Assembly (NCBI GenBank): GCA_963624095.1 | Contig: CAVFNZ010000134.1 | Coordinates: forward strand, 1 to 5,374 | Reading direction: 5' to 3' | Source: Phocaeicola_A sp963624095 | GTDB lineage: Bacteria > Bacteroidota > Bacteroidia > Bacteroidales > Bacteroidaceae | DNA length: 5,374 nucleotides | Shown: positions 1 through 5,374 of the stretch, one piece after another | How the letters are laid out: every line of letters starts with the position of its first letter | How positions within the stretch are numbered: the stretch's first letter is position 1 | Made by a program: the position numbers and the translations under genes | The notes under the pieces: generated by a model | Seen by the model: the letters and a program-made list of their open reading frames with translations, nothing else | What the model was told of the DNA's origin: nothing | Databases searched by the model: none

Positions 1-556
1 CACCCCGACCGGGCACAGCCTCCCATACATTGTTGTATTTGTCAATGCCCCTATGATTCCCTGTTCGCGACGGACGCTGCACCTTTCCTTTCACCACCTC
101 GAAAGTTCTGGTGGCATCATCGTATTTCACCGTCAGTGAAGGCCCAAAGAACAGAAGCCCTCCTTCTGTCGGCGCGATATCACTGATATTGTGTATAGGT
201 ATATTCTCGGGTGTGACATCGTATATCGTCCCGGTCACGTCATTGACGCGATAGATACCATATCCCTTCACGCCCACCCAAATCTCGCTATTCCTCTTGT
301 CATGGTACAGGCAACTTACGAAATTGCTTTTCAGCGCAGAGTTGTACGACTTGAAAACCGTAATCTTATAGCCGTCAAAACAGTTAAGCCCCGCCTCTGT
401 TGCAATCCATATCCGTCCTTTGGAGTCATCGGCAATGCCGTGGACATAGTTGTTGGACAGACCTGAGGCTACATCGAAGTGCCTCGTCACCGTGGCAGTG
501 AAGCTCTCGATACCGAAAAGGATAATACTGCAAAGTGCGATGAGACGATTGTTCAT
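1..556 (-). CDS. Propeller-type sensor, probable hybrid two-component system regulator (N-terminal part, runs off left edge)
   Basis: This is an open minus-strand frame of 185 codons with no stop before the window edge, so the gene is partial. The protein begins MNNRLIALCSIILFGIESFT, a short hydrophobic export signal. Next comes a typical two-component-regulator propeller start: F27-DVASGLSNNYVHGIADD to residue 44, then GRIWIATEAGLNCFDG at 47-62. A second blade follows with EIWVGVKGYGIYRVN at 91-105. These 'D..G.IWigT..Gl..fdg' blades are typical of Bacteroidetes HTCS sensors. Those proteins join a periplasmic double propeller and a Y_Y_Y domain to a histidine kinase, receiver and AraC-type DNA-binding domain, usually about 1300-1400 residues in total. 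Only the first propeller is visible, so the kinase and DNA-binding parts are inferred. The ATG at 556-554 was chosen because the hydrophobic signal follows it directly; the nearest upstream ATG (579-577) is out of frame. Divergence from the susC-like gene suggests that it senses a product of the imported glycan and activates that operon. Another Reg_prop-containing regulator remains possible. Confidence 0.88.
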   Translation of the reverse strand, partial: MNNRLIALCSIILFGIESFTATVTRHFDVASGLSNNYVHGIADDSKGRIWIATEAGLNCFDGYKITVFKSYNSALKSNFVSCLYHDKRNSEIWVGVKGYGIYRVNDVTGTIYDVTPENIPIHNISDIAPTEGGLLFFGPSLTVKYDDATRTFEVVKGKVQRPSRTGNHRGIDKYNNVWEAVPGRG

Positions 557-573
557 AGTTCGTTGTTGGCAAG

Positions 574-593
574 GTTCATGACTGTTTGCCTGC
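574..593. repeat. Imperfect direct repeat, copy 1 (possible operator)
   Basis: The plus strand reads GTTCATGACTGTTTGCCTGC. All 20 bases recur in the same order at 644-666, where three single bases are inserted. This copy lies between the -7 box and the start codon of the divergent sensor gene, over its expected transcription start. A bound regulator here would be placed to repress or autoregulate the sensor gene. The repeat is directly visible; the operator role is inference. Confidence 0.5.
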
Positions 594-600
594 AAAATTA
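593..600 (-). promoter_or_regulatory. Putative -7 promoter box of the sensor gene
   Basis: On the minus strand this reads TAATTTTG, a full match to the Bacteroidetes primary-sigma -7 element TAnnTTTG, and is followed by CAG. It lies 36 bp upstream of the sensor ATG at 556, giving a leader of about 30 nt if transcription starts 4-7 bp downstream of the box. No TTTG is found at the usual 19-21 bp spacing. The nearest, TTTTG within GTCTTTTGAC around 623-632, is about 25 bp away. The leader has no convincing Shine-Dalgarno sequence, as is normal in this phylum. Confidence 0.6.
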
Positions 601-643
601 AGAAGAAAAAGCCGTAAAATGCGGTCAAAAGACATAATAAATC

Positions 644-666
644 GTTCAATGACTGATTTGCCGTGC
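644..666. repeat. Imperfect direct repeat, copy 2 (possible operator)
   Basis: This is the second copy of the motif at 574-593, with the same order GTTCA, TGACTG, TTTGCC, TGC. It differs by one extra base at each junction: A, A and G. It ends 43 bp before the susC-side -7 box, at roughly -58 to -80 from the expected susC start, a usual place for an upstream activator site. It also lies behind the sensor promoter, about 44 bp upstream of that -7 box. Binding by the sensor's AraC-type domain is conjecture. Confidence 0.5.
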
Positions 667-683
667 CTTTTGAAAGGTCTTTC
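666..683. promoter_or_regulatory. Overlapping short inverted repeats upstream of the susC-like promoter
   Basis: Two palindromes share a central half-site. CCTTT-TG-AAAGG spans 666-677 and GAAAG-GT-CTTTC spans 672-683; both have perfect 5-bp arms and a 2-bp spacer. They begin where direct-repeat copy 2 ends and stop 26 bp before the -7 box, just upstream of where a -33 element would be expected. A TGCC tetramer also recurs at 664-667 and 686-689, 22 bp apart, or about two helical turns. The position suits an activator site, but arms this short can arise by chance. Confidence 0.3.
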
Positions 684-709
684 CATGCCAAGGGTGCAGA
701 AAAACATCA

Positions 710-717
710 TAAATTTG
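710..717 (+). promoter_or_regulatory. Putative -7 promoter box of the susC-susD operon
   Basis: TAAATTTG matches the Bacteroidetes -7 consensus TAnnTTTG exactly and is followed by CAG, as in the divergent promoter. Transcription would start near 721-725, giving a leader of about 40 nt before the ATG at 762. No TTG or TTTG stands at the expected -33 position (about 686-691 reads TGCCAA), which fits a promoter that needs an activator. The leader is A/T-rich, with a T8 run at 725-732 and ACCAAA repeated at 733-738 and 742-747. It has no Shine-Dalgarno sequence. Confidence 0.6.
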
Positions 718-761
718 CAGCGTATTTTTTTTACCAAATTAACCAAAAACAATTTCACGAC

Positions 762-3700
762 ATGAAGAAAACGAAAAAAAGCAATCACTCTCTTTGCTTG
801 GCCTTTATGCTTGGTGCAGCTCTGACAGCTTTCCCTGTTACAGCATCGGCATCGGGGACAATGCTTCCTACAGTGATGCAAGACAATCAAGTGACCGGTA
901 CTGTTGTTGACAAGACCGGAGAACCCATCATCGGTGCCACGGTCAAGGTAAAAGGTCAGTCGACAGGCACCATTACCGACATCGACGGACGCTTCTCTCT
1001 GAACGTCCCTCATGGTTCCACGCTCCAAATCTCTTATTTAGGTTGCAAGACTCAGGAAATCAAAGTAAGCGGCAAAACCCTCAGTGTCACAATGGATGAA
1101 GACGCGGCTCAGCTCAACGAAGTCGTTGTCGTCGGTTATGGTACCATGCGCAAGCGTGACCTCACCGGTGCCGTGGCGCAGGTTCGCCCTGATGCCATTG
1201 CCAACGAGGCACCCAACACCGTTCAGGATGTGCTGCGTGGTACGGCAGGCTTGAATGTAGGCTTCAGCAATGACGCTAAGGGCGGAGGGTCGTTGACCGT
1301 GCGCGGACAGCGCTCCGTGTACACCGATGGCAACCACAACTCACCCCTCATCGTCCTCGACGGCATGCAGTTCTATGGGGAACTGTCTGAGATTAATCCC
1401 AACGACATCGAGAAGATAGATATTCTCAAAGACGCATCCTCGGCTGCTGTCTATGGTGCCAAGGCCGCCAATGGCGTCATTATCGTGACAACGAAGAAAG
1501 GAACGTCTGAGAAGCCAAATATTAATTTCTCTGCCAATATCGGTCTGTCGACTATCGGCGAGAGCCGTAAGGTGTTTGGTCCCGATGAGTATATCAAGTA
1601 CCGTGAGGATTTCTACACCACTGACACCTATGGTGCCAATGCAGAAGGAAGCTATGGTGCATACAACACGGCGCGTCCAGCCGGCTACTTTGCAGAACCC
1701 ACACAGGAAAACCTCCGGAAATATGGTCTCACCCTTGAGCAATGGCGCGCACAGAGCCAGCAAGATGCTGGGCTGAGCGACAGAGAGATATGGGGACAGC
1801 GGCTCGGACTTCAAGCCAGTGACGTGACGCTCCAGAACTTCCTTGGCAACAAGACCTTCGACTGGTATGACCATAGTTTCCGTACCGGATTCAATCAGGA
1901 TTATAACATCAGCGTCAGCGGACGGGGAAGCAAGGTAAACTACTACCTTTCACTCGGATATATGAAGAACGAGGGTGTAGTAAAAGGCAACGATTACACA
2001 ACGGTGCGTTCCAACCTCAAGCTCAATTCAGATATCACCGACTGGCTGTCCGTAGGAGCCAATGTCAATTTTCAGAACCGTACCGATGGAGACATCCGTT
2101 GCAACTGGCAGGAGCAGATTCTTGACAACAGTCCGTTCTCTACACCTTATTATGAGGACGGAACGCTGACACCACATCCCATGGGTGAGAACGCCTTTTG
2201 GAAAGGTTACAACTTCGATTACGACCGTCAGTACCTTGATATGGAGCGGGGATATACAATCTTCAATACCATCTTCGACGCCAAGGTTCGTCTGCCCTTT
2301 GGCATTACCTACACGTTCAATGCCGCACCACGATTCCAATTCTATCACAACCGCTACTATGAGTCGTCGGAGCATCCCGACTGGGCGGCTGACACGCATA
2401 ACCGAGTGACTCGCAACCAGAGCTATCGCTTCGACTGGTCGCTCAACAACACCATCAACTGGGACTATACGCTCAACCGCGTCCATCACTTCAATGTCAC
2501 ACTTGTACAGGAGGCTGAGCAGCGCCAGTCGTGGGCTGACAACATCCTCGCCCGCCATATCCTGCCATCGGAGGCTCTTGGCTTCCATGCCACTGCCAAT
2601 GGAGACAAAAAACTGAGCGATTTCTCATCGACCGACACCAAAGAGACGGCAACCGGCTATCTGGCACGCGCTTACTATGGCTACGACGACCGCTACATGG
2701 CTACGTTCTCGTTCCGCCGAGATGGTTACTCCGCTTTCGGTACGACGAACCCCTATGCCAATTTCTTCAGTGGTGCCCTGGCTTGGATTTTCACTAATGA
2801 GAAGTTTTGGAAGTGGGAGCCGATGAGCTACGGAAAGCTCCGTTTCTCTTTCGGACAGAATGGTAACCGCTCACTGGCCGACTCCTACATCGCCCTCGCC
2901 AACCTCGCGCTGGGACAGTATGCTACAGGATACATCAACAAGGCAACCAATGCCGTGGAGGATGTGAAGTATCTCTTCATCTCCCGACTCGCCAACCCAC
3001 ACCTCCAGTGGGAGAAGACTACCTCCTGGAACATCGGTCTTGACTTTGGATTCTTCAATAACCGCATCAATGGTAGCGTTGACTATTACATCATGCCTAC
3101 CACCGACATGATTATGAACGAGAGCCTGCCGTCGTTCACGGGATTCAGCTCTATTACGACGAACCTCGGAAAGGTGATGAACAAAGGTATAGAGCTGACC
3201 GTCAACTCAGCCAATATCACGAACAAGGACTTCAAGTGGGACACTCAACTGACCTTCTCTTATAATAAGAACTCTATCAAGCATCTCTATGGACAGTATG
3301 AGACTGTCGTGGATGCCAATGGCAATATAACGACGAAAGAGATGGACGATATCTCCAATAGCTGGTTCATCGGCCAACCTATCAGTGTGATATGGAACTA
3401 CAAGGTGACGGGTATCTGGCAGAAGGAAGAAGCGGAAGAGGCTGCACGCTATGGTCAGAAACCCGGTGACCCGAAGGTGGAGAACAGTTACACAGCCGAT
3501 GACGTGAAGAACGCTGACGGCACCACATCGCCCGTCTTCAACAACAAGGACAAACAGTTCCTCGGCCAGACTGTCGCTCCTGCGCGTCTGTCTTTGCGCA
3601 ACAACTTCACTTACAAGGACTGGTCGTTCTCGTTCAATATGTATTCGTATCTCGGTGCGAAGAGTTTGGATTACAACTATCTGAACAACGACAACAACTA

Positions 3701-4040
3701 TTCTCAGATTACCAACTGCCGTAACGTATATAAGAAAACTTACTGGACGGTAGACAATCCGAGCGATAAGTTTGCCCGACTGAACGCCAAAGGCCCCACG
3801 GGCATTGAGGCACCGGGACGAGTCATCAACCGTTCCTTCCTCCGTCTGGAAAACATCTCCTTGGGCTATAAACTGCCCCAAACTTTGTTGAAGAAAGCCA
3901 AGATACAGGATGCCAAGGTCTTCGCTACAGTGCGTAATGTGTTTGTCATCACCGGGAGCGACTGGGAATATGGTGATCCTGAAGCTGCCGATGGTCTGGC
4001 ACCGCGTACCTATACCCTTGGCATTAGTATGACATTATAA
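762..4040 (+). CDS. SusC/RagA-family TonB-dependent outer-membrane transporter
   Basis: This complete 1092-residue protein is an outer-membrane barrel that imports oligosaccharides with TonB-ExbBD energy, in complex with its SusD partner. A signal peptide covers residues 1 to about 30 (lysine-rich start, hydrophobic core, TASA before the likely cut). A carboxypeptidase-regulatory-like domain follows at about 44-112 (VTGTVVDKTGEPIIGATVKV, then TDIDGRFSL). The TonB-box-like VVVVGYGT is at 121-128. The plug runs from about 130 to 250, with NPNDIEKIDILKDASSAAVYG at 212-232 and the SusC/RagA signature GVIIVTTKKG at 238-247. The barrel fills the rest and ends RTYTLGISMTL, a final outer-membrane strand with Leu instead of the usual terminal Phe. 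There is no STN domain, so sigma/anti-sigma signalling is not expected. The frame stays open upstream to a GTG at 663. The ATG at 762 is preferred because the signal peptide starts there and the promoter box lies inside the longer form. Length is typical of the family. The family call is firm; the substrate is unknown. Confidence 0.97.
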   Translation: MKKTKKSNHSLCLAFMLGAALTAFPVTASASGTMLPTVMQDNQVTGTVVDKTGEPIIGATVKVKGQSTGTITDIDGRFSLNVPHGSTLQISYLGCKTQEIKVSGKTLSVTMDEDAAQLNEVVVVGYGTMRKRDLTGAVAQVRPDAIANEAPNTVQDVLRGTAGLNVGFSNDAKGGGSLTVRGQRSVYTDGNHNSPLIVLDGMQFYGELSEINPNDIEKIDILKDASSAAVYGAKAANGVIIVTTKKGTSEKPNINFSANIGLSTIGESRKVFGPDEYIKYREDFYTTDTYGANAEGSYGAYNTARPAGYFAEPTQENLRKYGLTLEQWRAQSQQDAGLSDREIWGQRLGLQASDVTLQNFLGNKTFDWYDHSFRTGFNQDYNISVSGRGSKVNYYLSLGYMKNEGVVKGNDYTTVRSNLKLNSDITDWLSVGANVNFQNRTDGDIRCNWQEQILDNSPFSTPYYEDGTLTPHPMGENAFWKGYNFDYDRQYLDMERGYTIFNTIFDAKVRLPFGITYTFNAAPRFQFYHNRYYESSEHPDWAADTHNRVTRNQSYRFDWSLNNTINWDYTLNRVHHFNVTLVQEAEQRQSWADNILARHILPSEALGFHATANGDKKLSDFSSTDTKETATGYLARAYYGYDDRYMATFSFRRDGYSAFGTTNPYANFFSGALAWIFTNEKFWKWEPMSYGKLRFSFGQNGNRSLADSYIALANLALGQYATGYINKATNAVEDVKYLFISRLANPHLQWEKTTSWNIGLDFGFFNNRINGSVDYYIMPTTDMIMNESLPSFTGFSSITTNLGKVMNKGIELTVNSANITNKDFKWDTQLTFSYNKNSIKHLYGQYETVVDANGNITTKEMDDISNSWFIGQPISVIWNYKVTGIWQKEEAEEAARYGQKPGDPKVENSYTADDVKNADGTTSPVFNNKDKQFLGQTVAPARLSLRNNFTYKDWSFSFNMYSYLGAKSLDYNYLNNDNNYSQITNCRNVYKKTYWTVDNPSDKFARLNAKGPTGIEAPGRVINRSFLRLENISLGYKLPQTLLKKAKIQDAKVFATVRNVFVITGSDWEYGDPEAADGLAPRTYTLGISMTL

Positions 4041-4058
4041 ATATAAATCCAAGAAACG

Positions 4059-5374
4059 ATGAAAACAAGACATATCAAACTTACCATGGCGGCACTGGTT
4101 GCTGCTGCAGCCTTCACTGGCTGTTCCGATGATTATCTTAAGCCAGAGCCTCTCTCACTCTATGAACCTACGGAGACATTCAGCACGGAGGCCGGACTGC
4201 GTTCCGCTCTTGCATCGGCTGACAAGCAGCTCAAGGCGTTCTGGACCAATACCGAAGCATGCGACCTCATGCTCCCACTGATGAGCGAGTATCTCTTCAG
4301 TGATGTCGCCGTAGCTTCGAAGACCGATGATGCCAATGCCTTCGTGGATATTAAGGAACGATTTACGCCAAACAGTGGATGGTATAATTTTGACCAGAAC
4401 CGGCTCGTCATCTTTTGGGGAGAGACCTACAACGGCATTAAATATGCCAACACCGTGATAAGCTACATCGACAAGGTGCCCGACCTTGATAAGAAAGTGC
4501 ATGACGCTTATCTCGGACGCGCCTATTTCCATCGTGCCTGGCGTTACCTCAATCTCGTTTTCCAGTTTGGCGATGTGCCCTTCGTGACAAAGATTGTCGA
4601 GACACCCAAACAGGATTATAAGAGCACCCGGCGCGAGGCTGTCATCAAGAAGATTACGCAGGACATGGAGTACGCCGTGCAGCATGTGCCGGAGGAGAGT
4701 GAGATGTCGGAACTCGGAGCAATCAACAAAGGAGCCTGCCGACAGCTGCTCATCAAGTGCTATCTCGCCAATGGAGAGTTTGAGAAGGCTAAGCTGCAGG
4801 CAGACACGCTCATCGAGCATTCCGGCTATGCGCTGATGGAGGGGAATTTCGGTACCTTTGTCAACCCCAATCCTAAGACGTGGCCTATCAAAGAGAACGT
4901 CATCTGGGATCTGCACCGTCCGGAGAACAAGTCGATAGGGGCTAATAAGGAGGCAATTCTCATCATGGTTAACCGCTATGGCACAGAGTCAGGTATCCGC
5001 GTCCGTACCATGAGAAATATGGTGCCATGGTGGAATGCTACCAGCAACAGAACGCCTGACGGCAAACTGGCTGTAGACAGATATTCATTAAATAACAGTA
5101 ACTATGTCGACACGCTCGACTTCAACCGTGCCTTCGGCCGCGGAGTAGGTGTGGTTCGTCCGACATGGTTTGCGGAACACTCCGTTTGGGGTCTCAACGG
5201 GACAGAAGACCCAACAGACCTCAGACACAGCAGCAAAGTGGGTAACTGGGTCAATATGGAGGACTTGAAATACAACAGTAAGGACTCGGAGTTCTACGGA
5301 CAACATCTAAGGAAACAGTACACCGATGCGAACGGAACTACCATCTCACTGTGCACAGACTCGATTCGCGGATG
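4059..5374 (+). CDS. SusD/RagB-family glycan-binding surface lipoprotein (C-terminus missing, runs off right edge)
   Basis: The frame stays open for 438 codons to the window end, and members are usually about 500-650 residues, so the C-terminus is missing. This lipoprotein binds glycan at the cell surface and closes over the SusC-like barrel. A type II signal ends in the lipobox FTGC with Cys22 as the lipidation site. The following SDDYL is acidic, as in the Bacteroidetes lipoprotein export signal that sends proteins to the cell surface. The SusD N-terminal TPR-like fold is clear: FWGETYNGIKYANTVISYID at 119-138, then the hallmark AYLGRAYFHRAWRYLNLVFQ at 150-169 followed by FGDVPF at 170-175. 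Later family motifs include KEAILI at 297-302 and GVGVVRPTW at 362-370. Tryptophans are frequent (62, 108, 120, 161, 275, 283, 324, 325, 370, 377); some may form the aromatic glycan platform, but which ones cannot be told from sequence alone. The gene starts 18 bp after the susC-like stop, with no terminator between, so the two are co-transcribed. Confidence 0.96.
   Translation, partial: MKTRHIKLTMAALVAAAAFTGCSDDYLKPEPLSLYEPTETFSTEAGLRSALASADKQLKAFWTNTEACDLMLPLMSEYLFSDVAVASKTDDANAFVDIKERFTPNSGWYNFDQNRLVIFWGETYNGIKYANTVISYIDKVPDLDKKVHDAYLGRAYFHRAWRYLNLVFQFGDVPFVTKIVETPKQDYKSTRREAVIKKITQDMEYAVQHVPEESEMSELGAINKGACRQLLIKCYLANGEFEKAKLQADTLIEHSGYALMEGNFGTFVNPNPKTWPIKENVIWDLHRPENKSIGANKEAILIMVNRYGTESGIRVRTMRNMVPWWNATSNRTPDGKLAVDRYSLNNSNYVDTLDFNRAFGRGVGVVRPTWFAEHSVWGLNGTEDPTDLRHSSKVGNWVNMEDLKYNSKDSEFYGQHLRKQYTDANGTTISLCTDSIRG

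Noticed and set aside
191..466. Plus-strand open frame of 91 codons
   Set aside because: It is antisense to the sensor's propeller region, where the minus-strand frame has clear blade motifs.
712..740. Inverted repeat AATTTG / CAAATT around the susC-side start
   Set aside because: The 6-bp arms are wholly A/T apart from one G:C pair, in A/T-rich DNA, and one arm is the -7 box itself. Any hairpin would be too weak to be meaningful.
576..1028. Minus-strand open frame of 150 codons spanning the intergenic region
   Set aside because: It covers both promoter boxes and the antisense of the SusC signal peptide, and its Cys/Arg-rich translation matches no family. Not a credible gene.
3207..3881. 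Minus-strand open frame of 224 codons
   Set aside because: It is antisense to the barrel part of the SusC-like gene, with a low-complexity Val/Ile/Arg-rich translation and no upstream promoter or motif.
4041..4058. Possible terminator or separate promoter between the transporter and lipoprotein genes
   Set aside because: The 18-bp gap holds no inverted repeat, T-run or TAnnTTTG box; the two genes should share one transcript.
4155..4916. Minus-strand open frame of 253 codons
   Set aside because: It lies wholly antisense to the SusD-like gene, whose lipobox and family motifs are clear. The translation has no recognisable domain and reads as a shadow of the real frame.

Overview
The window looks like the start of a Bacteroidetes glycan-uptake locus (polysaccharide utilisation locus, PUL). 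It most likely comes from a Bacteroidales genome of the Prevotella/Bacteroides type. Four things support this: a tandem SusC-like/SusD-like gene pair, a divergent gene for a periplasmic propeller-type sensor, two promoter boxes of the Bacteroidetes TAnnTTTG type, and A-rich leaders with no clear Shine-Dalgarno sequence. Base composition looks roughly balanced, which fits Prevotella but does not prove the genus.

Layout. Positions 1-556 (minus strand) hold the first 185 codons of a sensor whose N-terminal region has two-component-regulator propeller repeats. This is the usual N-terminus of a hybrid two-component system (HTCS), and the rest lies beyond the left edge. Positions 557-761 are a 205-bp divergent intergenic region. 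It carries one -7 box for each direction, an imperfect direct repeat whose two copies lie about 70 bp apart, and overlapping short inverted repeats just upstream of the susC-side promoter. Positions 762-4040 encode a complete 1092-residue SusC/RagA-family TonB-dependent transporter. After an 18-bp gap, positions 4059-5374 encode the first 438 residues of a SusD/RagB-family surface lipoprotein, which runs off the right edge.

How the parts fit together (family knowledge plus inference). The SusD-like lipoprotein binds an oligosaccharide at the cell surface and acts as a lid on the SusC-like barrel, which imports it using TonB energy. In the periplasm the propeller sensor would bind a breakdown product and activate the susC-susD operon. 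The SusC protein has no N-terminal STN signalling domain, so control by the divergent sensor is more likely than control by an ECF-sigma/anti-sigma pair. No glycoside hydrolase, lyase or sulfatase is in view, so the substrate cannot be assigned.

No RNA gene, mobile element, CRISPR array or terminator was found. The coding content is ordinary for this phylum. The part most worth a second look is the regulatory region at 557-761.
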